From the IMG/VR virus record IMGVR_UViG_3300001918_000034, positions 1 to 39,509 of that record: a stretch of 39,509 nt of DNA, one strand, 5' to 3'. Of this stretch, positions 13,938 through 21,385 are shown one piece after another. The notes below the pieces were generated by a model that saw nothing but the letters and a program-made list of their open reading frames with translations, was not told the origin of the DNA and made no database searches. Position 1 is the stretch's first letter. Every line of letters begins with the position of its first letter. The DNA comes from a virus. A program made the position numbers and the translations under genes.

Positions 13938-15742
13938 GCCGCACCTCCCACCAGGCGCAGGCCGCCGCGAAGTAGCGCGGTGGCGCAGGCATCGAGCTCC
14001 TCCTCCATCACGCCGTCAGGCCAGCGCTCGGCCATCTGCGCGAAGAGCGCGGCAGACCAGGTGCCGCCGAGCGCTTCCACCCGGCGCTTCAGGCCGCGCG
14101 CCATGTCCTCGTGCGACAGCACCTGTGCCTGCCAGACGGGATTGATCTGCGGCAGCCGCGGCGCGGGCTCGACCTCGGCGGGTGCTGCGACGGTGCTGGG
14201 CGTTGAGGCGCGCGGCAGCGCCGGCACCACCTCCAGGTCGCGGCTCGGCTTCAGCGGGTCCACGGTGCCGCCGAAGGCCAGGCGCTTCGTCTTGCGCGCT
14301 GCGGCTGCCTCGGCGTCGCTGGCCACGCCCATCGCCAGACGATCGATCTCCTTGCGGGCAGCGTCGGTCGGCGTCTCAGGCGGTGCGCGGAAGTTCTCGC
14401 CGATGGTCGCTGCGCCCAGCTCGAAGCCGTACTCGCCGGTGCGAATCTCAGGTGCCAAGTAGTAGCCAGGGCGACCGTCGTCGGCGGTCACGACAACCCG
14501 CAGCGTGGTGGGGTCGAGCGCGTTGATCACCACCTCGACCTGGGCGCCGTTCAGGACGCCCGGCAGACCGGTCAGGTCCCACATGCGGCCGCCGTGCTTG
14601 ACGCGGTAGTCGCGCACCCGGCGCGGCACCGGCACCGTCGTCGCCAAGGCGCGCAGGGTCTCCACCTTCGGCGCCTCGATCAGCTGCTCGCGGGTGATGC
14701 GAAGCCAAGCATCGCGGCGCGTTGTTCCGGTGCGGCTGTGGATCGCGGTGGCGTTGAAGTTTCGCGCGAACTCGGCCGCCAGCCGGTTGATCTCTTCCAG
14801 GCTGGTCACCGGGGCGCGCAGCTTCAGGGCCGCTTCGAAGCTGCGCTCCCACAGGTATTGCGCGTTCTCGACCTGGCCCTTGGCGCGGGCGTTGCCCACC
14901 TCGTTGATGATCAGGTTGATACCCAGCGCAGCGCACAGATTCGCCGTGACTTGGCTCTTCATTGCGCTGCCGGGGTCGGCCATCAGGTGCCGCGGAACGC
15001 CGTGCATGGTGCCGTCCGCGCGGCGCGTCATGGCGTGGATCAAGGTGGCTAGCACGTTGGCGCTGCTCTCAGCCCCGCGCACGTACAGCACCTCCAGCGC
15101 GCCGCTGGCGTGGTCGGTGACCACGTAGCGCCATAGCCGGTACTCGTTGATCGCGACCAGGTTGCCGGGCTTGCCGCGGTAGAACTCGCGCTCGGGCATT
15201 ACCCGCATGCCGTCGTCGGCCAGGTAGAACTGCCGGCTCACCGAGGCGTCGATCTGCCAGCACCAGTTGGGGTGCGGGCTCTGCAGGCGCGCAGCTGGCG
15301 TGGGCTCGGCCAACTGCTCGGGGTGCATGTTGTAGTGGCGCAGCGCGCGGCGGATCGCGCTGACACTCAGCGGCGTGAACTCGCCAGTGTCGGTGTCGAC
15401 GCGGCCGGCCGTGATGCGCCCGTTGCTGCGCAGAATGTCGACCGCGTGTTCGAGGGCCAGCGCGCCGGTACCCGTCAGGCGCCTGGTCTCTTCAACGGTC
15501 GCGGCGATCAGGGCCGCTTCGTCGCGGCTGAGTGCATGGCCGCCCGCGTCGGCGCGGCGCTTGCGGGGCGCACCGACCCGCACCAGCTTCAGTCGCTGAT
15601 GCAGGGTCGCGAGCGAGCAGCCCATGCGCTTGGCTGCCGCCTCATAGACGCGGGACTTGCCGCCGTGGCCAGCCGCAGCCGCCTGGCGGGCGACTTCTGC
15701 CAGCTCCTCCAGCAGGGCGGGCGAATGGACGGCGGCCATCAT
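13934..15742 (-). CDS. A: Mu A-like DDE transposase
   Basis: 602-residue transposase that pairs the phage ends and catalyses strand transfer for integration and replicative transposition. Seen: N-terminal DNA-binding helices (residues 9-60), and a DDE core with D165 in WQIDAS, D256 in MADPGSA and E292 in KGQVENAQ. A Mu-type beta-barrel follows the core, and the C-terminal region is probably the B-contact part. ATG at 15742 overlaps the upstream stop by one base (TGATG). Shorter than Mu A (663), mainly at the N-terminus. Its expected binding sites are seen at the right phage end (36901-36948). Confidence 0.94.
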   Translation of the reverse strand: MMAAVHSPALLEELAEVARQAAAAGHGGKSRVYEAAAKRMGCSLATLHQRLKLVRVGAPRKRRADAGGHALSRDEAALIAATVEETRRLTGTGALALEHAVDILRSNGRITAGRVDTDTGEFTPLSVSAIRRALRHYNMHPEQLAEPTPAARLQSPHPNWCWQIDASVSRQFYLADDGMRVMPEREFYRGKPGNLVAINEYRLWRYVVTDHASGALEVLYVRGAESSANVLATLIHAMTRRADGTMHGVPRHLMADPGSAMKSQVTANLCAALGINLIINEVGNARAKGQVENAQYLWERSFEAALKLRAPVTSLEEINRLAAEFARNFNATAIHSRTGTTRRDAWLRITREQLIEAPKVETLRALATTVPVPRRVRDYRVKHGGRMWDLTGLPGVLNGAQVEVVINALDPTTLRVVVTADDGRPGYYLAPEIRTGEYGFELGAATIGENFRAPPETPTDAARKEIDRLAMGVASDAEAAAARKTKRLAFGGTVDPLKPSRDLEVVPALPRASTPSTVAAPAEVEPAPRLPQINPVWQAQVLSHEDMARGLKRRVEALGGTWSAALFAQMAERWPDGVMEEELDACATALLRGGLRLVGGAA

Positions 15743-16632
15743 CAGCCCCCGACCTTCTTGAGCTGCTGCTCAATCCAAGCGCCGTCGTTCACCGGCGGCA
15801 GCCCGAAGGTATCGCGCAGGCGGCGCAGCTGGCCGAGCAGGTCGCCGACCAGGCCGGCCATGAAGTCGTCGTGCTCGCCAGCATCACCCGCCAGCTCGGC
15901 GGCCTCGCGCAGGCTGCGGAAGCGCTCGAACAGGCTGTCGGCGTCGTCGCCTTGGGCATGCACCGCGGCCACCAGGTGCATCTGAGTGGTTGTGGCCAGC
16001 GTGCGCAGTTCGGCCGCACGCTCATCCGGTGTGGCCCGCTCGCGCTGGCCCTTGGCCTTGCGCAGCTCCTTCTGCAGCGCCTCGATCTTGCGTTCGCGCT
16101 CTGCGGCGCGCTCGTCCTTGGCATCAAGGTCTGCGCGCGCTTCGCGCACCGCGTTGCGCAGGTCGCGTACGCCCATCTTGGCGACGTCGTCGAGGCTCAG
16201 CTCGCCGGTTTCGCCTTCCTCGGCTAGCTGAGTGAACTGCTCCTCCGGCAGGCTGAGCAGCTCGATCAGCTTGCTGGGGCTGCCGGCGGCTTCGAGCAAA
16301 TGCGTCGACGTCGACGCATTTGGAAGCGCGGCGACACGCTTGGCGGCCTCCATCATCCGCTGCGCCTGGCGCGGCTCCAGGCCGAGCCGTTCGATCATGC
16401 CGGACCACTCGCCGTGGCTGGCGCAAGCTCGGGCCACTACCAGCAGGCGGCCAGCGCGCAGGAAGGCTTCGCAGCCGCGCTTCATCTCCGCGGCGATGGC
16501 CGCGGTGTAGTGGTCGGGGTCCCAGTGCAGGCCTTCGCCAAACTCGGCGACCAGCAGCTGCTTGTTGCGCTGATAGTCCGCCTCGCGCTCAACCAGCTCG
16601 CCAGCAGCAGTGGGGGTGTTCTTCTTTGCCAT
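15742..16632 (-). CDS. early coiled-coil protein, DUF3102-like
   Basis: 296-residue protein resembling DUF3102-type proteins found upstream of the transposase in Mu-like prophages. Seen: an N-terminal helical domain with HYTAAIAAEMKRGCEAFL, LLVVARACASHGEWSGMIE and LEPRQAQRMMEAAKRV (residues 41-105), a middle section with SPSKLIELLSLPEEQ and SLDDVAKMGVRDLRNAV, and then a long coiled coil (ARADLDAKDERAAERERKIE...). The function is unknown; a DNA-binding plasmid-partition-like role has been suggested for related folds but I cannot show it. The gene contains a perfect 26-base palindrome at 16297-16322. Confidence 0.75.
   Translation of the reverse strand: MAKKNTPTAAGELVEREADYQRNKQLLVAEFGEGLHWDPDHYTAAIAAEMKRGCEAFLRAGRLLVVARACASHGEWSGMIERLGLEPRQAQRMMEAAKRVAALPNASTSTHLLEAAGSPSKLIELLSLPEEQFTQLAEEGETGELSLDDVAKMGVRDLRNAVREARADLDAKDERAAERERKIEALQKELRKAKGQRERATPDERAAELRTLATTTQMHLVAAVHAQGDDADSLFERFRSLREAAELAGDAGEHDDFMAGLVGDLLGQLRRLRDTFGLPPVNDGAWIEQQLKKVGG
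16297..16322. repeat. perfect 26-base palindrome inside an early gene
   Basis: Half-site CAAATGCGTCGAC is followed immediately by its exact reverse complement. It codes for the segment PNASTSTHL of the DUF3102-like protein, so the palindrome exists within coding sequence. A 14-base part, GACGTCGACGCATT, recurs at 32044-32057 in the tape measure gene. A protein-binding site (partition, regulator or transposition enhancer) is possible. Confidence 0.8.
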
Positions 16633-16647
16633 CGTGGGTGTCCTCGA

Positions 16648-16950
16648 TCAATCAGGGGTGCGGGTGTAGTTGCGGTCGGTGGCTTCCAGCCGCTCGCGCA
16701 GCCGTGCCATCTCGTGCTGATGCGCGTGGGCCAGCTGCACCAGGCGAGCGGTGAGGCGCCAGTTGTCGGGGCGACCCGGCAGGCGTTCCGCCAGCCCGAG
16801 GTCTTCCAGCGCTTCGAGGTCGCGCAACGTGGTGGGTGCTGCTTGCTTGACCGCCTCGGCGACGTCCTTCAGGCGGCGGCCGTCGAAGGCGTGCCCGGCG
16901 AGCGCTTGGATCACGGCCCAGGCACGGGCCAGCGGTGCGGGCGCGCTCAT
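16648..16950 (-). CDS. winged-helix DNA-binding protein (IclR-type HTH)
   Basis: 100-residue protein that is essentially a winged helix-turn-helix domain: LARAWAVIQALAGHAFDGRR, LKDVAEAVKQAAPTTLRDLE (recognition helix region) and the wing ALEDLGLAERLPGRPDNWRL, followed by a helical tail. The pattern is that of IclR N-terminal domains. ATG at 16950 overlaps the upstream stop as ATGA; a GTG three codons earlier is the less likely start. Probably an early regulator of phage transcription. Confidence 0.72.
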   Translation of the reverse strand: MSAPAPLARAWAVIQALAGHAFDGRRLKDVAEAVKQAAPTTLRDLEALEDLGLAERLPGRPDNWRLTARLVQLAHAHQHEMARLRERLEATDRNYTRTPD

Positions 16951-17069
16951 GGCAGCCACCCGAACGCTGCTGCGGCCAGGACCGCCCAGCCGGCGATCAC
17001 GATCAGCGCGGTGATCACCAGGCCCGGCGAAGCGCGCCGGGCATCTGTGGAGCGGCGGCGCGGGCTCAT
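16947..17069 (-). CDS. 40-residue single-TM peptide
   Basis: A 40-codon gene with ATGA overlaps at both ends (start over the 17066 stop, stop over the 16950 start). Basic N-terminus MSPRRRSTDARRASPG, then one clear membrane helix LVITALIVIAGWAVLAAAAF. The two coupling overlaps are the main argument that it is real. Function unknown. Confidence 0.62.
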   Translation of the reverse strand: MSPRRRSTDARRASPGLVITALIVIAGWAVLAAAAFGWLP

Positions 17070-17290
17070 GCCCGCACCTGCTCGAAGTAGCGGGCGACTT
17101 CCCCTGCGCTCGCGTAGCACTCGCCGCTGCAGGGCTCGCCCTCGCAGGAAATGTCGAGCGTCATGAACACCAGGGGCGGGCGTCCGGGCTTGCGGCGCTC
17201 AAGCCGCAGCACCCTCCAGATCAGGGCGCTGCCAGAGTGCGAGGACTTGCGGCGGATGCGATCGCCGGGGCGGAGGCTTGAGGGCTTCAT
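17066..17290 (-). CDS. hypothetical early protein with Cys-rich C-terminal part
   Basis: 74-residue protein of unknown function. N-terminal basic beta-rich part (RPGDRIRRKSSHSGSALIWR) and a short CEGEPCSGEC cluster (three cysteines) before a terminal helix. ATG at 17290 overlaps the ner-like stop as ATGA and its own stop overlaps the next start. Small beta-barrel or metal-binding protein is possible; no family recognised. Confidence 0.6.
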   Translation of the reverse strand: MKPSSLRPGDRIRRKSSHSGSALIWRVLRLERRKPGRPPLVFMTLDISCEGEPCSGECYASAGEVARYFEQVRA

Positions 17291-17535
17291 GCGGCCGCCT
17301 TGCCGCGCTTGGCGGCGGGTTTCTCGGTGGGTGCCAGCCCTGCCTCGATGGCGAGCTTCAGGCGCACTGCGCGGCCGCGCGGGCCATCCCAGCTGCCCAG
17401 CAGCGCCTGGCGCGCGTTGGACTGGTCGACCTTGTTGTCGCGGCACCAATTCGCGAGCGTGGTGCCCTTGGCGACGAAGTGGGCCTTGACCTTCAGGAGA
17501 AGTTCGCGGCTCGGTGTTGGCGCGTGGGTTTTCAC
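17287..17535 (-). CDS. ner: Ner/Cro-like small DNA-binding protein
   Basis: 82-residue protein, first gene of the leftward early operon, facing the repressor gene. GTG start at 17535 is chosen because AGGA lies 8 bases upstream on the minus strand; the open frame to 17601 would run through the promoter and operator. Seen: a helix-turn-helix TTLANWCRDNKVDQSNARQALL (residues about 25-46), then a basic Ala/Lys-rich tail. Position and size match Mu Ner, which represses early and c transcription, although the sequence is only HTH-like and not a clear Ner match. Confidence 0.7.
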   Translation of the reverse strand: MKTHAPTPSRELLLKVKAHFVAKGTTLANWCRDNKVDQSNARQALLGSWDGPRGRAVRLKLAIEAGLAPTEKPAAKRGKAAA

Positions 17536-17572
17536 TGCTATCCTGCCTGCCTGTTGTACACGGGGTAGGCAA

Positions 17573-17601
17573 AGGATGGTGCAGAAATCTGCACCTGTCA
17601 A
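17573..17601 (-). promoter_or_regulatory. early promoter with embedded operator
   Basis: Minus strand: perfect -35 TTGACA (17596-17601), 17-base spacer, weak -10 CATCCT (17573-17578). The spacer is filled by the perfect dyad GGTGCAGAAATCTGCACC (17578-17595; arms GGTGCAGA/TCTGCACC around AA). The first gene downstream starts at 17535. A repressor bound here would block polymerase, so this is the expected lysis-lysogeny switch of the phage. Confidence 0.78.
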
Positions 17602-17606
17602 CCGCT

Positions 17607-18026
17607 ATGAGTGCAGAAAAGCACCCTGTCGGAGAACGGCTTCGCGAGGAGCGCCAACGGCGCGGCCTCAGCCAGCCCGCGCTTGGAGAGATCGCGGGCG
17701 CAGCCAAGCGCACCGTCATCGACTGGGAGAAGGGCGCCAGCTCGCCGAGCGCGGTGCAGCTTTCTGCACTAGCCGCGGCAGGCCTGGATGTCCTCTATGT
17801 CGTCACCGGCGAACACAACGCCCAGCTGTCAAAAGAGCAGCCCGTAGCGCTCACCGACCATGCTCGACTTCAGCTCGCGATCGAAGCGGTTGAAGAGGGG
17901 CTGGCGGAGATCAAGCGGAAGCTGCCACCGGCCAAAATGGCCGAACTCATCGTTGCTGCGTACGAACTCATGGCACAGCCAGAGCAGGCGAAGAACGTCA
18001 TCCGCCTGGTACGCGTCGCTGCCTAG
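17607..18026 (+). CDS. c: phage repressor, XRE-type HTH
   Basis: 139-residue repressor of the lytic cycle, divergent from ner. Seen: an N-terminal XRE helix-turn-helix (GERLREERQRRGLSQPALGEIAGAAKRTVIDWEKGAS, residues about 9-44), then the WEKG...P...L...GLDVLYVVTG segment found in many phage XRE repressors. It has a helical C-terminal oligomerisation part and no LexA-type Ser-Lys peptidase domain, so induction is unlikely to be by RecA self-cleavage. ATG at 17607 has no clear SD (possibly a leaderless or weakly translated message). Operator dyads lie just upstream and inside the gene. Confidence 0.85.
   Translation: MSAEKHPVGERLREERQRRGLSQPALGEIAGAAKRTVIDWEKGASSPSAVQLSALAAAGLDVLYVVTGEHNAQLSKEQPVALTDHARLQLAIEAVEEGLAEIKRKLPPAKMAELIVAAYELMAQPEQAKNVIRLVRVAA
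17754..17769. promoter_or_regulatory. second operator dyad inside the repressor gene
   Basis: GTGCAGCTTTCTGCAC has the same arms and 4-base spacer (GTGCAG-N4-CTGCAC) as the operator in the early promoter. A partial copy, GTGCAG followed by AAAAGCAC, lies at 17611-17624 over the first codons of c. Multiple sites suggest cooperative binding and autoregulation of c. Confidence 0.65.
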
Positions 18027-18102
18027 TCGCAGCGGCTGAGATGGCTATGCCCTGGTATTCGCACCCGCGCGGCGGCACCGCGCGACGATGGAGAAACGGG
18101 GG

Positions 18103-18732
18103 ATGGATGATTCACCGCAGGACCGCATCAAGAGGCTGATCAGAGAAAGCAGCGCTTCAAACGTCACCCACATCGGCGAAGCCGCGAGGCGCAGGGGCCG
18201 CAGTCCCAAGGCCGCAGCGGCGCCCGTTGCGCCAAGCACAGCACTGACCGTGCGTGGCAACGGCGCTGGCATCGTGGGGAACAACAACCAGGTGACGATC
18301 CACGTGCGGCCGGTTTCCAGGCCGCGCCTGCAGGTCACCGTGGCGCCGAGCGCGGACCAGATCAACGCCACCCAGGCCTTCGAGCTGCAGCAGCTCGTGC
18401 AGCGCGTGGTCAACGTCAGCGACAAGAACCACGCGCAGGTGTGGGGCGCCTTCCGGCGCAAGTTCATGGTCCCGTCGTACCTGCTGCTGCCTGCCGACCA
18501 GCACGAGCAGGCGCGGAACTACCTGCAAGCCTGGGCCGCGGCCGCACAAGCGAGCGATGCTGCGCCGGAGCCCGATCGCAAGCGACTGTTGGCGCGCATC
18601 CACGTGGAGGCGCGTGGCAAGCCTGATCTGTTGAAGCGCGTTCGCGATGCTGCAGAGGCCGCGTTCGGCACGCGCAGTCTCAGTGAGCTGGATGGCGGAC
18701 AGCTGGCACAAGTACTGCAGGCGGCAAGGTAG
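18103..18732 (+). CDS. ORF6C-like phage regulatory protein
   Basis: 209 residues from the ATG at 18103, chosen because GGAG/GGGGG precede it; an upstream ATG at 18088 lacks an SD. Seen: a basic N-terminal region, a central GAGIVGNNNQVTIHV motif, then a C-terminal part resembling the ORF6C domain of phage antirepressors: LQQLVQRVVN followed by QVWGAFRRKFMVPSYLLLPA and ARNYLQAW (residues about 95-140). Located 76 bases after c in the same direction, so it may be co-transcribed with c and act as a second regulator or antirepressor. Domain call is by pattern only. Confidence 0.6.
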   Translation: MDDSPQDRIKRLIRESSASNVTHIGEAARRRGRSPKAAAAPVAPSTALTVRGNGAGIVGNNNQVTIHVRPVSRPRLQVTVAPSADQINATQAFELQQLVQRVVNVSDKNHAQVWGAFRRKFMVPSYLLLPADQHEQARNYLQAWAAAAQASDAAPEPDRKRLLARIHVEARGKPDLLKRVRDAAEAAFGTRSLSELDGGQLAQVLQAAR

Positions 18733-18745
18733 GAAATCTCCTACC
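18728..18745 (+). terminator. hairpin overlapping the stop codon
   Basis: GGTAGGA / TCCTACC (18728-18734 and 18739-18745) around a 4-base loop, including the TAG stop of the ORF6C-like gene. No T-run follows, so it is a weak terminator or an RNA end-protecting hairpin. The rest of the gap to 18894 holds no recognisable gene; GGAG lies about 12 bases upstream of the next ATG. Confidence 0.4.
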
Positions 18746-18894
18746 CGAACTTCGGCATTTCGCCGATACCGGTGGCCGCTTCCGCGCGCCACCATGTCCT
18801 TGCGCTGCCGGAAGCCCAATCGCGCAACCCGGCGCGGCCAGTTCCGGGGTCAAGCTGAGCCGGCAGCGTTCTCGCGTCTCGATGGAGTCGATCA

Positions 18895-19842
18895 ATGAAA
18901 TCAGGGGTCACTGCAATCTTCTCGGCAGCGCTGCTCGCGCTGCTCTTCGCCTGCCTGCCGCAGGCTCACGCACTCGCGCCGGAGGACGGCGTGTGGTGGA
19001 ACCCGAGCCAGTCCGGCCGCGGCTGGTTCATCGTTTCCCAGAACAACACCATGGTGGTGGCCAGCTACACCTTCGCTCAGGACGGCTCGCCGCAGTGGTA
19101 CATCAGCACCGGCACCTACAGCCCCAGCACGCGCACCCTCAACGCATCGCTGCTGGGTTTCCGCAACGGCCAGTGCATCGGTTGCGCCTACCGTGCGCCG
19201 GAGCAGACCGCCAGCCCAGGCTCGCTGCGCATCGAGTTTGAGGGTGATGAGCGCGCGACGCTCACGCAAGCGGGCGAGACGGTGCAGCTGCAGAAGTTCA
19301 TGTTCGGCTATCCGCAGCGCGATGACAGGCTCTGGGGCGAGTGGGCTTTCGCCATGAACGTCGTGGGTCTGGGTGATAGCGAGTTCCTCGTGTTCGACCG
19401 CCCCTTCACTGGCAGCAACGGAACTCAGTACGTTCAGATGCGTCGCCGGTACAGCTCCGCGGGTCTGGGTCTTGCGTCCTTCGAGCAGTCGCGTGGTGAG
19501 TACTTGGCGCTGCTCGACTCCTCGACCAGCTACTACAAGCTCTTCGTCTATCCGGCAGGCGCGAATCGCTCGCTCGGCGGTCGCTACTGGCTCTACCTCA
19601 AGACCGCATCGCCCACTGGCAGCGGCAACCCCATGGTGGCAATGCGGGTGCGCGATCGAGCAGACGTTCCCACGCCGCTCAGCGGTGCTGCAGCGCAGGA
19701 CAAGTCGCTCGCAGCGGATGTGCGTGATGCTGAGCTGGCCAAGGCGATGGAAGTGCAGGGCGAGGCTCCCGCCTACATCCAGCAATGGGCGGCAGAACTC
19801 GCCGCGGAGATGGAGAACGCGAAGCGAGCGCAGGCCAATTGA
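18895..19842 (+). CDS. exported host-type protein with WWNPSQSGRGW motif
   Basis: 315-residue protein with a clear Sec signal peptide (basic MKSG, hydrophobic core AIFSAALLALLFACL, cleavage near AHA-LA around residue 27). The mature N-terminus carries EDGVWWNPSQSGRGWFI, followed by a beta-rich domain (MVVASYTFAQDGSPQWYIST). This type of exported protein is frequent, often in many paralogues, in Xanthomonadales chromosomes. Function unknown; extracellular or envelope location is inferred. It is neither a phage core gene nor a known moron family, so it is either cargo picked up from the host or evidence of a rearrangement in this region. Confidence 0.78.
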   Translation: MKSGVTAIFSAALLALLFACLPQAHALAPEDGVWWNPSQSGRGWFIVSQNNTMVVASYTFAQDGSPQWYISTGTYSPSTRTLNASLLGFRNGQCIGCAYRAPEQTASPGSLRIEFEGDERATLTQAGETVQLQKFMFGYPQRDDRLWGEWAFAMNVVGLGDSEFLVFDRPFTGSNGTQYVQMRRRYSSAGLGLASFEQSRGEYLALLDSSTSYYKLFVYPAGANRSLGGRYWLYLKTASPTGSGNPMVAMRVRDRADVPTPLSGAAAQDKSLAADVRDAELAKAMEVQGEAPAYIQQWAAELAAEMENAKRAQAN

Positions 19843-20152
19843 ACTGAGCTGCCGCGATCGCTGCTTGGCTGGTCGCGCAATGCTCTGCAGCCTGGGTGAA
19901 TTGCTCCCCGCTGTGCGCGCCTGTGAGGCCCAGCAGGCCCGACCCGCGGCAACGACTCGCCCAAGTCTTGCATGGCTGTCCATGGACGCCCGCAGGCGGC
20001 CGTGGCGCGGCTTGCGAGCGTGACCGTGACACTCAGTCAGGCTGGCGGGGTTAGGCCAGCAATCTTGCGGGGCGGCAACCCAAGGTTGCGCGCCCCGTTG
20101 CCACGTCGTTGCCGCGCGGCTGGCTTCGACTCGAAACAAGGGGGAATGCGGA
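19843..20152. other. 310-base intergenic region with tandem hairpins
   Basis: No gene is supported here. Two hairpins stand in tandem: GCTGGC/GCCAGC (20041-20046, 20055-20060) and GGGGCGGCAACC paired with GGTTGCGCGCCCC (20069-20080, 20084-20096, one bulged base). Without T-runs they may be rho-independent-like pauses or transcript 3' ends for the exported-protein gene. The promoter of the following restriction-type gene should lie here, but no good -35/-10 pair was seen. Confidence 0.5.
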
Positions 20153-21235
20153 ATGGACCTAATTGATCGGCTGCGAGACCTCGCAGCGCGTGCGAACCGC
20201 CTGGCGGCGAGCATTCAGACCGAAGAGGCGTGCAAGAACGCTTTCATCATGCCGATGCTCGGCGCGCTGGGTTACGACGTCTTCAACCCCGAGGAGGTGG
20301 TGCCGGAGTTCGTTGCCGACGTCGGCATCAAGAAGGGTGAGAAGGTCGACTACGCCGTGCGCAAGGACGGCAAGATCATCATGCTCATCGAGTGCAAGTG
20401 GAACGGCAAAGCGCTGGTCATCGAGCATGCCTCGCAGCTCTTCCGCTACTTCGCGGTCACCGAAGCGCGCTGCGCCATCCTGACCAACGGCCTCGTCTAT
20501 CAGTTCTATACGGACATCGACGAGCCGAACAAGATGGACAAGCATCCGTTCTTCGTCTTCAACCTGCTCGACTTCAACGAGAGCCACGCGGATGAGCTGC
20601 GCAAGTTCACCCGCGAAGCATTCGATATCGGCAACGTCATCGGCGCGGCAGGCACGCTGAAGTACACCAACCAGGTCAAGAAGATCCTGGCCGAAGAGTT
20701 GGCAAAGCCGTCCGAGGAGTTCGTGCGCCTGTTCGCCTCGCGCATCTACGACGGCCGCATGACGCAGGCTGTGCGCGAGCAGTTCGAGGGCATCGTGCAG
20801 CGCTCGTTCGCGGACTTCATCCGCGAGCGCATCAGCGACCGCCTGAAGAACGCCCTGCGCGAGGACGCAGCACCCGGCGCGCTGATCGATCCGCTGCCCG
20901 ACGGCCGAGCGCTGTCGTCCACGGCGCCGGCCGAAGAGGTTTCGGACATCGTGACCACCGATGAGGAGCGCGAGGGCTTCAACATCATCCGCGCCATCCT
21001 GCGCGAGGTGGTGGATGCGAAGCGCGTGGTGATGCGCGACGCCAAGTCTTACTGCGCGATCCTGCTCGACGACAACAACCGCAAGCCGATTGCGCGCCTG
21101 CACTTCAACGCGCAGAGCAAGCGCTACGTGGGCCTGTTCACCGACAAGGTCGAGGAGCGCGTGGAGATCAGCTCGCTGGACGATATCTTTGCACTGGCGC
21201 CGAGGCTGAAGGCGACTGCCTCTGAGTACAGTTGA
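20153..21235 (+). CDS. stand-alone PD-(D/E)XK protein, type I restriction HsdR N-terminal-like
   Basis: 360-residue protein of the solitary HsdR_N-type family. Seen: FIMPMLGALGYDVFNPEEVVPE (residues 31-52), then the nuclease core D66 (KVDYAV) and E80-x-K82 (LIECKW), followed by LFRYFAVTEARCAILTNG, typical of the family. The C-terminal half contains an acidic linker and a beta-rich domain (RLHFNAQSKRYVGLF). No HsdM/HsdS or helicase motor is encoded nearby, so it is not a complete type I system. Such orphans are frequent in prophages and mobile elements. A defence role against incoming DNA is plausible but not shown. Confidence 0.85.
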   Translation: MDLIDRLRDLAARANRLAASIQTEEACKNAFIMPMLGALGYDVFNPEEVVPEFVADVGIKKGEKVDYAVRKDGKIIMLIECKWNGKALVIEHASQLFRYFAVTEARCAILTNGLVYQFYTDIDEPNKMDKHPFFVFNLLDFNESHADELRKFTREAFDIGNVIGAAGTLKYTNQVKKILAEELAKPSEEFVRLFASRIYDGRMTQAVREQFEGIVQRSFADFIRERISDRLKNALREDAAPGALIDPLPDGRALSSTAPAEEVSDIVTTDEEREGFNIIRAILREVVDAKRVVMRDAKSYCAILLDDNNRKPIARLHFNAQSKRYVGLFTDKVEERVEISSLDDIFALAPRLKATASEYS

Positions 21236-21385
21236 CGACTCAAGGACTGTTGACTATCCGCTGCACCTTGTAGGTGGTGCTAGCGACCTCGCTCGACGCG
21301 CACGCTGCAGGAATTCGGACCGAGCGCCAGGCCCTAAGCAAAAAACTTCAACCAACCAAGAGTTGCACAGAGAAACGGAGTGGGC

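Noticed and set aside
18753-18767. TCGGCATTTCGCCGA, superficially like the inner right-end site GCGGCATTTATCG
   Set aside because: Lacks the TATC core, has no second site at about 22-23 bases and no TG terminus nearby; not accepted as a left end.
20041-20096. Tandem hairpins considered as REP/CRISPR-like repeats
   Set aside because: The two stems differ in sequence and are not repeated elsewhere in the window as far as seen; no repeat-spacer periodicity. No CRISPR array, tRNA or rRNA gene was recognised in the window.
18901-20214. Long leftward open frame (437 codons) opposite the exported protein gene
   Set aside because: Shadow of the real rightward gene; Arg/Ala/His-rich composition, no domain, no sensible start signal.
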